Shown in pieces: positions 32,189 to 41,701 of a stretch of 64,000 bases of DNA. The number at the start of each line of letters is the position of its first letter. The stretch's first letter is position 1. Source of the stretch: Diplodia intermedia (Eukaryota > Ascomycota > Dothideomycetes > Botryosphaeriales > Botryosphaeriaceae); the NCBI GenBank assembly GCA_021495925.1, contig JAKEKT010000055.1:124001-188000 (forward strand), given 5' to 3'. Below the pieces are notes generated by a model. That model did no database searches. It was not told where the DNA came from and was given only the letters and a program-made list of their open reading frames with translations. Both the position numbers and the translations under genes were made by a program.

Positions 32189-33202
32189 ATGTCAATCAAC
32201 CTGAAAACACCAGATCTTTATACGGTCGGATGGATAGCCGTCCTCAGAATTGAGCGCACCGCAGCAACCGCCCTCCTTGACGAAGAACATGAGAAGCCCA
32301 CCAATTTTGTACAGAATGCCAAGGACGACAACTCTTACTCATGGGGTCGGATGGGGAAGCACAATGTGGTGATCGCGTCGTTCGAGGCTGGCGATAGCGG
32401 AACGAATCCAGCCGCGATACTAGCAGAGCGTATGCTCTCCTCACTACCACACATCAGGGTCGGACTTCTGGTCGGCATTGGTGGCGGCATACCAAGTGCT
32501 CGTCGTGATCTTCGCCTTGGAGATGTTGCAGTCAGCCAACCGAAAGATAGAAGCGGAGGTGTCGTCCAGTATGATTTCGTTAAAGCCAACCAAGGAAAAA
32601 TGCCAGAAGGCAAGGATTTCCTCGGAAAGCCACCTGGCGTACTCCTCGAAGCGCTGTCAGCCCTTCAGACCCAGCACGATCTCAAGCCGTCCAAGATGGC
32701 GAAATTCCTCGACGACATGATTTCGAAACATCCCAAATTGGCCGAGCCGACTCATGGACAAGCTGCATTCGTGTTCCCAGGAGCCAACGTGGATCGGCTG
32801 TTCAAGGACGACTATGTACACCAGGGTGGTCCCGACTGCCGAGGGTGCGATGCGGGTCAGCTCGTGCCAGCCCGGAAGCCTCCGATCGCGAATCAGCCGA
32901 AGATTCACTACGGTATCATTGCGTCTGGCAACACCGTGGTTAAGGATGCTGTCAGCCGGAGGAAACTCATCGAGCACCTTTCCGAGGATTGCATCTGCTA
33001 CGAAATGGAGGCTGCAGGCCTGATGAACAACTTTCCCTGTCTCGTCATCCGGGGCATTTGCGACTACGCGGACTCCCACAAAAACGACCAATGGCATCCA
33101 TATGCTGCGGCTATAGCAGCTGCATTTGCGAAGGAATTGCTTGATTTTGTTCCGCAGAACGAGTTGGAGAAGACGAAAAAAGCAATCGAAGCTGTCAGAT
33201 AG
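32189..33202 (+). CDS. PNP_UDP nucleosidase domain, N-terminal part of a fungal NLR
   Basis: One exon of 337 residues from the ATG at 32189. It matches the PNP_UDP_1 domain found at the N terminus of many fungal NOD-like receptors: LYTVGWIAVLRIERTAA at the start, WGRMGKHNVVIAS, the phosphate/ribose-binding GIGGGI (96-101), DCRGCD, IHYGIIASGNTVVKD, MEAAG (273-277) and RGICDYADSHKND with the presumed catalytic Asp (291-295 region). The usual ICALP near the start is here IAVLR. The domain should cleave or phosphorolyse a purine nucleoside or nucleotide when the receptor is triggered. It ends at a stop, 241 nt before NACHT-like sequence in the same direction, so the receptor is either split or the ORF now encodes a stand-alone nucleosidase. 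Confidence 0.85.
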   Translation: MSINLKTPDLYTVGWIAVLRIERTAATALLDEEHEKPTNFVQNAKDDNSYSWGRMGKHNVVIASFEAGDSGTNPAAILAERMLSSLPHIRVGLLVGIGGGIPSARRDLRLGDVAVSQPKDRSGGVVQYDFVKANQGKMPEGKDFLGKPPGVLLEALSALQTQHDLKPSKMAKFLDDMISKHPKLAEPTHGQAAFVFPGANVDRLFKDDYVHQGGPDCRGCDAGQLVPARKPPIANQPKIHYGIIASGNTVVKDAVSRRKLIEHLSEDCICYEMEAAGLMNNFPCLVIRGICDYADSHKNDQWHPYAAAIAAAFAKELLDFVPQNELEKTKKAIEAVR

Positions 33203-33443
33203 ATCGCACAGAATGGTTAGTAAATCGATCTTCATTTTGTCTCGATTCGAAATAAACGTGTTGGACATTTGGAGTGTATAGATTTGCAGACTGTTTTCCC
33301 GACGGACCCTTGGCGGAGCCGTTACAATAAAGGGTTTCGTACGGAATCTGTACATGTACCAATGATACTGCTTGATTCATCTTTTGCGGCGCACATGTCA
33401 CCATTTAAATCTTCGGTTTTGTTGATGTGTGGTTAAAGCTGAC
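33203..33443. other. spacer between PNP and NACHT parts
   Basis: Stop codons occur in all plus frames. It could be a decayed linker or a retained long intron (acceptor-like gttaaag just before the NACHT frame), but no consensus donor is visible before the stop at 33202. Confidence 0.5.
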
Positions 33444-34283
33444 ATGAGCAAAGTCAATGAGCGTCTGACCAAAGTCGAAGCAATCACGGAAGACATAAAC
33501 TCAACGCTCCACGATCAAAATCTTGACGACTGGTTGTCACCGCCTGATCCATCCATCAACTACAACGAAGCGAAAAAGAAGTGCCACAAAGACACTTGTC
33601 AGTGGTTTCTGCAAAGCGAGATCTTCGACAAATGGAAGACGACAGCAAGTTCATTTCTCTGGATTCATGGCCTTGTCGCGTGTGGCAAAACGGTCCTTAG
33701 CTCTACTATCGTTGATGCTCTTCACGAGGACGCCAAGGCACGGAGGACTGTCCTTTACTACTTCTTCGACTACAAAGAAACTGCAAAACAGTCTCTTGAT
33801 TGCATGATCCGATCCCTCATATGCCAACTCTATCCAGCTTCCAAGGAGACTCAACAGCTGCTGATGAAAGTCTTCTCGTCCTGCCATGGTGGAAAACAGC
33901 AGCCGTCAACTGACTCACTATGTGCGACCTTCCAGGATATGATAGTTAGCCCGGCTAACGTCTTTGTTATTCGTTGCACTGGTACCTCAGTAGTAATTCT
34001 CAAGTTGACGTGTTCCCTACATTTGGTCACTGACGTTTTGGAGCACTTCCCCGCGGTAAGAGGCGAAGCCGTGAGACTCTTCGGACATGTCCTTCTTGAA
34101 CTCTTCGAGGCTGGGATGAATTCGTCGAAGTACACGGAGACGAAATCCACCCTCCGAGTCTGGCTTCGTTCACGGAGCTCCGGCCTGCCGTTGACCAGAG
34201 CCTCCATTTCTGGCTGTTGCGCCAGCCTAAACTTCAGGAGTTTCGCGGCTGCCTCCTTTCCGAAGAGCTGCTTAAACTCCTGA
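33444..34283 (+). pseudogene. truncated NACHT domain of a fungal NLR
   Basis: The frame has a short coiled-coil-like start (MSKVNERLTKVEAITEDI), then LDDWLSPPDPSINYNEA and DTCQWFLQSEIFDKWK, the usual entry to fungal NACHT domains. Walker A is GLVACGKT (76-83), followed by VLYYFFDYKETAKQSLDCM and SLICQLY. Similarity stops at about residue 168 (33948), just where the Walker B block (LDALDEC-like) is expected. The rest to the stop at 34281-34283 is unrelated and overlaps, in antisense, another gene fragment. No WD, ankyrin or TPR repeats follow. Fungal NLRs act in non-self recognition and programmed cell death. Here the sensor and half of the ATPase are gone, so it is probably non-functional. 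Confidence 0.75.
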
Positions 34284-34344
34284 TACTGCAGGGCGCTCTC
34301 GAGTAATTGGCCACCATTTCATCCGCTAGCTCCGCTACAAGCAT
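34017..34344 (-). pseudogene. inverted fragment of an unidentified gene inside the NLR
   Basis: Minus-strand translation gives protein-like blocks in consecutive frames: LVAELADEMVANY (from 34344), then ESALQYQEFKQLF and KLLKFRLAQQPEMEALVNG, then SLEEFKKDMSEESHGFASY and GEVLQNVSDQM ending at 34017. Two frame changes separate them. The helical, charge-rich text is better than the plus-strand reading at the same place. Family not recognised. It looks like a degenerate piece of a different gene joined in opposite orientation. Confidence 0.4.
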
Positions 34345-35077
34345 CGCGAGCCTCGAGGATCATGGCTGATGGCAGATTGCAGCCGTGCTGCTTAGCCGTT
34401 TGTAAAATCGTCCAGGCAACTGAAAGACCCGTGATGCCAGAAAGACTCGGTTTTCGTCCTTCCGATTGGCAAATCTGGAGTGAGATGTGTGCGGTCCAAC
34501 GCGACCTGACGATTCGCCGTTGGTACCAAAGGATTCCAGAGGATGTCGTTTACGACAAGTATCTTGAAGTGATTAGTGTGGGGGGATTGGATTCACAATT
34601 GATGCTATAGTGACTTCGACGAAGCGGAAACAGGTATCATATACTACAGTGCGTACTTCGTAATGACTTTGTCTCCGAGCGAAACTCACTTTTGTGTCAT
34701 GGAACTATCCTGCTCTCCGGCTGATCTTCGACTACTCATACCAACCAAACGTAAGCAGGGAAATTTTATTGCAGTATGTATCAGAATATATTACGGTAGC
34801 AGAGTAGGGGTATGAGAAACAGTTACGTCTGCCTAATCATTACTGATGAGTGCGAAGGATGATCGATGAGGTGGTGCCGCAGGTGGTGGGTTATATCACC
34901 GCCTGCCAGCAAACTAAGCTAAGCCTAATCGAGCAAGACACAAACAACCCGCCTGTGGCCTCAGGAACGAGGTAGGCCTGTCAGGGCTGCTGATTAACCA
35001 CATTGACTGTTTTCTAAGCTGGTAGAAGAAAATGAATGAATAGGCTATCCATTAAAAATCCACAAACACTCAGTCTC
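34345..35077. other. AT-rich intergenic, no gene identified
   Basis: A short plus frame (34362-34610) ends this zone of relics; the rest is AT-rich without motif. Confidence 0.5.
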
Positions 35078-35712
35078 TTACTCCCTCACAGTAACACCAT
35101 CCCCAGATGCTTCCTCCATTTCCCTCCGAATCCGCTCCCGCACCCTCACCAACGCCTTCCCCAGTAAATTCTCCCCCCACTCCTCCCTCGGCGTGTGCGC
35201 AGCATCAGCCGCCGCAAACCCGATCCCCCACACACGATCGAATTTCGACGCCTCGGCCAACTCCCTCTCGCCAGTATCCAGCAGCATCTTCCGCAGGGCC
35301 TCATTCTGGGTGAACTTCAAATAATTCCCCTCTTCCACGACTTGACTTTTGACTACACGTGCACGGCCACCGACGTCAGCAACCCGCGTCTGTCTCACGC
35401 ACCCACGGGAGAGAGTGCACGAGGAAGGGGAAGGGAAAGATAAAGAAAAAAAAATCACTCACTCCCATCCCACACGCCCTCATCGAACCCCTCCACCTTG
35501 CGCCCCAGACTCTTCTGCTTCCGCGGTTCCCTGGTCGCCAAGATCTTGGCCGCGGCCTTCTCGTCGCCGGCGGTGCGCGCCTTGCGCCACATCATCCACT
35601 GCTCGGCGCAGTTGAACGTGGTGCCTTCGTGCGCGAACGGCGCCGCGTACCACTGGCACAGCCACCCGAACTCGGCCTCGTCCGCCTTGAGGAAGAAGAT
35701 GGGCTTGACCAT
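35078..35712 (-). CDS. NADAR (YbiA/DUF1768) domain protein
   Basis: Two exons, 35463-35712 and 35078-35352, give 174 residues. The 110-nt intron starts GTGAGT and ends gtgtag after a CTGAC branch site; splicing joins EGVWDG to IKSQVVEEGNYLKFTQN. Family motifs are present: FFLKADEAEFGWLCQWY, then FAHEGTTFNCAEQWMMWRKA (28-46), LGRKVEGFDEGVWD, and FDRVWGIGFAAADA near 125. NADAR proteins bind or hydrolyse ADP-ribose and N-ribosyl compounds; bacterial YbiA/RibX-type members act on reactive riboflavin intermediates, and others remove ADP-ribose from guanine bases. Length is normal and it appears intact. It lies next to the decayed PNP-NACHT receptor, whose N-terminal domain also handles nucleoside substrates. 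Confidence 0.93.
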
Positions 35713-36614
35713 GGTAATTTTTTTTTTTGTTGTGTGGCTCGCTTGGCTTGGCTTCGCCTCGTCGTCGGTGCGTTGGTATGGGTGGGACGTCCGGTTGTCG
35801 GGTGCGTGGTTGGAACTGTTGGTGCGTGGCTTTTTCTTCTTTTTTCTTGGACCCTGGATGTGTGCGCGCTTTTTTTTTCTTCTCGCTCTCTCTCTCTTTT
35901 GACTGCGTGGCCTCTTTCTGGTGGGTACGTGGATGGGCTGCGTTGGTGATTGGGCGGGGCTTCAGGGTCTTGTCCCGATCGGTTGGGAGGGAGCAGGAGA
36001 AATCTTGAAGGGAACTCTGAGTTGGGGGGGTTTGATAGGTTTAAGTATTCAACTGAAGAGGTTGGGGGCGGCGTGGATGAGTCGGAATGAGTCACTGTGA
36101 GTTATCTGGCGCCTGGGTCAGGGTCTTTTAGTGTGGGTGGCGGCGCTGCTGGCTCGACTGGAAAATATTTCGTGTGTCCAGTGTTTGGTTCGGTGCAGAG
36201 TGGTCCGCTTGGGCTTCACCAGTACGCTACACCGTAATACTTGGGTAGTTTAATTCGAACTCATCTATGTCCAAGAGTATTCTATGTGGGCGTTCGAATA
36301 AGGCAGTGGGGTAGGTTTTTCACCATTCAAAACCCTCACATGCAGGTAGTAGAATTTAACATGTAGACAGCGTTTTTGCTTCTAAAACCCATATCTACGT
36401 GACGAAATCAGATTCAACCACCCAATAAAAACAGGTTGTCATTATGTTTGGCTCGATCTGCAATCCTGAATAGCGGTACTGGGCCTGCTTGTGCATACAG
36501 CTACTCGCTACCTGCTCTGATCAGTCATTAGTCGAAAGTGCTACACGACGTAGAGTTTAAATTGAATGCAATGATACCCACATCTCGTCGCACCTTCATT
36601 TCAAACTCCGCGCC
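35713..36614. other. intergenic, divergent promoters
   Basis: Between the starts of the NADAR gene and the 36615 gene. T-rich runs occur near 35717-35726 and 35871-35890 (leader of the NADAR gene); AT-rich sequence 36230-36600 with gtttaaatt near 36557. No gene. Confidence 0.55.
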
Positions 36615-37877
36615 ATGCCTATCAATCTAAGCGAAAAACCGGTCGCTACCCCGACCATCCTCCACCATAGGGACGCGATAAACCTCCGCTTACGAGGTTT
36701 CGTTACCGACTTCCCGGTCGAAAACCCTAGCAGCCGTTGGATGCAGGCCGGGCGGGAGGTACTACCCCATGACGACCCATATGTGGAGGTCTTGTTCAAC
36801 CAAGGCATCGAAAACTTCCCCCTCCCGACCCTTCTCCATTCGCGAGAGACGCTCGTGTACCTGGGCCTCGACGACGCCTTCGCCGAGCAGTGCTGGGACA
36901 AATGGGCGCACATGCGCCCAGAGCAGCGCACCATGCCGGCGACCAACAAGGACGGCTATCCTCCCTTCCTCAGCAACATCGTCATGCTCATGAACAACCG
37001 CAGCATGTACGAAGAGCCCCGCCCGGAACCACCGGACGAGGCAGAGATCCGGCAGCCGGTGGAGCAAGAGACCCAAAGGCTGGTCGACGAGAGCGGAGGC
37101 TTGTGCGACCCGGCTTTTGTCGAAATGGCCTGGGAGAACGTCTTCGGAGCCGCCGCGAGAGAGATTCGCTGCAGGGTACACGAACGCAAGATGTTGCGCT
37201 TCTTCGGCTTGACCCCCGAGGCGGTGTGGTACTTCTACCACGCCACGCACGACACCGGCATAGAGGAGACATTGGGTCTGCGGGGACTAGACCTCGAAAA
37301 TATCCGGGGCCGCCGCTACATTTACTTTTTGCAGAAGACGATGCTGGAGCCGCGGTACAGGCTCCTGCTCCAGGTCAAGCGGATGAGCGAGGTCAGAGCC
37401 GACCTTTGGGGGCGTTTTGCCCCGCTTCCGCCGGCCCCGGGCGATGAGGACGACACCGTGTACGATGGCGAGGCTCTGCTTGCCGAGACGCCGCGCTGCG
37501 TCGATCCGAACTGGAGCCATGCGTCGTCGGGGGAGGATCCGGCGGTGTTGCTGGATGGCCGCATCAGGCGCGTCATGAGCATGTTCCAAGGCCAGCACTT
37601 TGCCTCCACAGGCATGTTCCTGGGTCCTTGGACGGCTGACATGCCGCAGATCTGCTGGTATAGCAAGGTCCCGAGCACGTTCGTGTGCCAGCCCATCGCG
37701 GATTTCATCGAGAAGACGAAATTCAAGAAGAAGCTGGAAAAGTACGAAAAGGTCAAGGGGCAGGAGGAGCCGAAAACACAGTCTCCGCATGAGTTTTTGG
37801 CGGAGATGAAGTGGGAGGGCATACCGGTGGGTGACGTTTGGGACATTGCCCACAACCCTTACCCTTACAGCCCTTGA
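36615..37877 (+). CDS. hypothetical protein, 420 residues
   Basis: A single uninterrupted exon starting in context gcgccATGCC. The protein is soluble-looking, mixed in charge and rich in Trp, Tyr and Arg (for example GLTPEAVWYFYHATHDTGIEETL near 196-218, then LQKTMLEPRYRLLLQVKRM). It has no signal peptide or membrane segment. The C-terminal third has a Lys/Glu-rich helix (KTKFKKKLEKYEKVKGQEE) and ends IPVGDVWDIAHNPYPYSP. I do not recognise a domain. Composition and codon use look like a real expressed gene. It stands alone between an AT-rich upstream region and a 1.4-kb gap. It could be a lineage-restricted fungal protein. Confidence 0.75.
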   Translation: MPINLSEKPVATPTILHHRDAINLRLRGFVTDFPVENPSSRWMQAGREVLPHDDPYVEVLFNQGIENFPLPTLLHSRETLVYLGLDDAFAEQCWDKWAHMRPEQRTMPATNKDGYPPFLSNIVMLMNNRSMYEEPRPEPPDEAEIRQPVEQETQRLVDESGGLCDPAFVEMAWENVFGAAAREIRCRVHERKMLRFFGLTPEAVWYFYHATHDTGIEETLGLRGLDLENIRGRRYIYFLQKTMLEPRYRLLLQVKRMSEVRADLWGRFAPLPPAPGDEDDTVYDGEALLAETPRCVDPNWSHASSGEDPAVLLDGRIRRVMSMFQGQHFASTGMFLGPWTADMPQICWYSKVPSTFVCQPIADFIEKTKFKKKLEKYEKVKGQEEPKTQSPHEFLAEMKWEGIPVGDVWDIAHNPYPYSP

Positions 37878-39328
37878 GCCTTACAACCCTTGAGCAAACG
37901 CTGCTCATCACATGGTACGTCAACGCCCCTCCTCTGAGCCCCTCTACAACAGAACGACCCCACTGACGCCTTCAGACATTGCGAGCAGCGGCCTCCCCTA
38001 CCAAAACTTGTCCACTCCCATACTGCTTCCCCTATGGTGCCTACATTCACCACATTACCTTCTTGTCTCTCTTTCTCCCACCCCCTTGTATTTTTGGTGT
38101 TTTTATCAGCTGTGTCTAAAACACACACGACCACCCCTCTGTGTTTCTTTCCACCGTTATTACCTTGTTTTGAGTTTTTTTTGTAGATGGATGTCTATAA
38201 CTGTTTGCGGGTTCTGACTTGGGTGGTCGTATTGTGTAACACTGGCTGGTGCCAGTCTGCTAGAACAGCTTCTTCACTTCTTACTGTTGGATATGGCACA
38301 GGAAACAGGCCTGCTTTTCTCTTCTTGTCTTTTCTCTTCGCTTCTCACTCAGTGAGCTTGGCAGATGCAGAGCATAGGCGCGTAGTATACAACTTGTCTT
38401 CTCCACTATATGGGTAGCATGGCTTCAACGGTACAAATCAAAGTTCAACAGCATCCAAAGCCCACGCCAACAACTCGCCCGCCCGTCACTCACCGCTCCC
38501 TCTACACGCGCGCACCCACTACTTCCAAGAAAACCCAAAAATTACCCAAAGCAGCTAGCGCGCACGCGACGACAACGCAAAAAAAACACACAGCGCCCGA
38601 TTGGCCAGCATAGACCAACGACTAGCCGCACGGTCCAAGCCGACGTAAGCCTCTCGAGGTTAGAAAGAAACAGGAGGTTTCACGGCAGAGGCCGCGTCAG
38701 CCTCAATGTAAACAAAGTACAGCCGTTGAGGCTAAGCTTTCGCCAAGGCATGCGAAGCCTCGGGGGGCTGTGTGAGCTAGACTAGAGGATTGCGTGATCG
38801 AGGGGGGGAAGAAACCCCGTCGACGACGACGACGCGCGCGACCCCGAAGTCTACATGTTCCGAAATGACGTTTCGAGGGGGATGGGATGTTGTGCAGTAG
38901 TCAAACAGGCCCCCGCCGCGCGTCGGGGACAGGCATCATGAGTTTTTACGAAAACTTAAACGCGACTCGCCCAGAGATCGGGCCTGCAATGGGCGCACGA
39001 AACGCGCTAGGGACGGACGCAGGTACGCGCAGCTGGCCCCGAACAACCACAATTGCCGGGAGCACGGTCGACGGCGAGGCGTACGCGGCCACTACACGGC
39101 CATGCCACAATGCTGCCGCCCTTTTCTCCCGCAGTCCCACCAATGAACGGCGCCCGAATGCATTGGGCCGGCCTTGGCTTACGACGCGTGCGAATAATGG
39201 ACGGAAGGCCGTGGAAGTAGGTGCGGCGGGTAGGTATACATAACTATAGCTGCGGCGGTCTGCTTGCTCCCTATTTCTACGCCCGCCCTTCCCTCCAACC
39301 TCCCACACCCTCACTCAAACCATCCAAC
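37878..39328. other. intergenic, no gene identified
   Basis: T-rich pyrimidine tracts (38040-38180) suit the 3' UTR of the preceding gene; the second half is GC-rich promoter sequence. The (CGA)n-like run near 38820 is short. Nothing coding recognised. Confidence 0.55.
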
Positions 39329-40568
39329 ATGAAGACCTCCACGCCCCTCCTCACCGGCGCCGCCGCGCTCCTCCCCTCCCTCGCCAGCGCCACCGTGCAC
39401 CACCTCTTCGTCGGCACCTTCTCGGGGAACAACCTGTACGCGGTCGAGTTCGACGACCAAGCGCTGACGCTCAACCTCGCGGCCAACATCAGCGCGCACG
39501 CGCCGCACGCGTGGATCGCCTTCTCGCACGACAAGCGCGCCCTCTACGCGGTCGAGGACGGCGGGTGGACGTCGTACAGCGTCGACAACGCGACGTCGCT
39601 GACGCACACCAACACGCTGCCGCTCTCGGGGAACTGCACGAGCGAGCGCAGCATCTACGTCGTGGGCGCTTCATACCCGCCGTACGTCGTCTACGGCGAC
39701 CCCTTCGGCGACTGCGCCAACGTGCTGTCCGTCGACGCCGCCACGGGCGCGCTGGCGGGCGTCGCCCAGAACGTGTCGTACACGACGGGCACGTCGGGCG
39801 TGCACGGCCTGGCGCTGTCGCCCGACGGCCGCTTCGTGTACAGCGCCGACGACTCGGGCAACGCCGTGTGGACGCACAGCGTGGACCCGACGACGGGCCT
39901 GCTGACCGAGGTCGAGAGCATGGCGGCGCCCGTCGAGGGCGCCAATCCCAGGCACGCCGCCGTGCATCCCAACGGCGACTACCTGTGGGTCGTGCTGGAG
40001 GAGGCCAACGAGCTGGCCCAGTACACGCTGGACAAGGAGACGGGCAAGCCCACCTTCACCAACGTGACGTACCCGCTGATTCCCGAGACTGGTGAGTTAC
40101 CACCCATACAATTCCTTTCCCGAGTAGGCGGCGGACGACTTTCCCTTGCTCTTTTTCCGCTTCCGCTTCCGCACCGCAGCCAGCTAACCACCACATGATG
40201 CAGAACTCGCCGCCAACAACACGGCCAACTACTGGTCCGACGACGTCGCCGTCGCGGCCAGCGGCACCTTCCTGTGGGCGTCGTCGCGCAGCCGCGACGA
40301 GACGGTCCCGGGCTACATCAGCGGCTACCAGCTGTCGTCGACCGGCGCCATCGTCAACCAGCTCTTCCTGACCAACACGACCACGTCGGGCGGCACCGCC
40401 AACGCCGTCACGCCCGCGCCCTTCAGCGACGAGTTCGTCGCCCTGACCGACACCCAGGAGGAGTTTTTGCAGGTGTGGCGCTACGTCAACGGCTCCAGGG
40501 CCGAGGTCGTGGCCCGCCTGGATCTGCAGGATGGCGGGTGCTGCGCTAATGCTGTGTGGTTGGACTGA
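39329..40568 (+). CDS. carboxy-cis,cis-muconate cyclase-like beta-propeller, secreted
   Basis: Two exons, 39329-40091 and 40204-40568, give 375 residues; intron 40092-40203 runs gtgagt to gcag. A clean signal peptide (residues 1-21, ending SLASA) is followed by VHHLFVGTFSGNNLYAVEFDD, the first blade of the lactonase/7-bladed propeller family. Repeating signatures such as VHGLALSPDGRFVYSADD, NPRHAAVHPNGDYLWVV and FLWASSRSRD are spaced as in fungal 3-carboxy-cis,cis-muconate cyclase. That enzyme forms 3-carboxymuconolactone in the protocatechuate branch of aromatic breakdown. Several N-x-S/T sites fit a secreted form, whereas the characterised Neurospora enzyme is intracellular; the role here may be another lactonase. 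No other pathway genes are adjacent. Confidence 0.88.
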
Positions 40569-41701
40569 GGGGGGAGGTCTCTGTCTTTCTGATTGTAAGG
40601 GGATCGTGATGGGCGGTTTATGATGATGGCATTGCTGTTTGTTGGAACGAAGGGGGGTTTGTTTGTAACGATGGAAAAAATTTCCTTCTCTGTTCAAATG
40701 TTAGTTTCGGTATGATATATGTTTTTTTCTCTCTTGCATCTGTTTGTTTGTCGCGGTCGTTCCGTGACTGTTGTGGATGGGGTTCGGGACGATTGGCGAG
40801 AAGCCGGGGTCTTTTTTGGCGCGTCGGCACGGACTCGAGCTCGAAAAGGCAGGCGCTTCCGGACTTGCAGTGCACATGCTCGGGCATCTCGGGCGTGGGG
40901 CTTGGAAGCGAGGTGTTTCTGCAGTTGGAGCAAAGCAAAGCCGGAGAACACGAGACCGAGGTCTGCGAAGAATGGGGAGAATGCGGAGAGTGGAGGCGAT
41001 GAAGGGTGGGGACGGCCAATCGGAAGATCTTCTCAACCTCCGCCCTGTATTCATCAAGTCCGGCGATTCACGCAGCGAAGGGAAGTTTACTGTGGTTGGC
41101 GAAGCAGGTGAGAGCGCTGATGACTGGAGGAAGCAGTGTCGGAGTGGCTGCTGTAGATGGGCGGAGGAGGCACGATGTGGGAAAAGAGAAGGAGGGTGGC
41201 CCAAGCTCCTTCCCCGCCTTGGCTGCTTTTTTTCCGGCCGACATCGCTGACTGACCACCACCGTTGATCGGTAATGGGCTCGCGTACATTCGACATGGAT
41301 TATCTGACGCCTGGCTTCCATGCAGCTCGCAACGCAACGGGCCGAGACCACCAATGCGCGCCGCCTTTCTCCTCGGTGGCCGCACCGCTATCACGCCGCC
41401 AAGGGTGCCGTCGGCCATGTGTGGAGAGCTTGCTGCCCGCCGGTTACCGCGTCCGGCCTGGTCGCCGCCCTGTGCCTGGCAGTGATAGGCTGATCCTCCC
41501 GCTGGTGCGCATCTGATAAGCCAATGCTTGCCGTCCCTGGCTCTGCACCGCAACCCCACCTTGATAGCTTGTGCCTTTTTGCTTATAGCCGCGGAGATGG
41601 CCGCCCGTTTCTCTTTTTCTTTTCTTCAGAAGCCGCCTGCTTTCTCTTCTCGCCATCTCCCGGAACCCTGCCATTGAGCATCACCGCGACAGACAACCAC
41701 C
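40569..41701. other. intergenic, no gene identified
   Basis: Overlapping open frames on both strands between 40700 and 41560 have no motif. The last 120 nt, with tttctctttttcttttcttc, is a pyrimidine-rich leader for the phosphatase. Confidence 0.55.
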
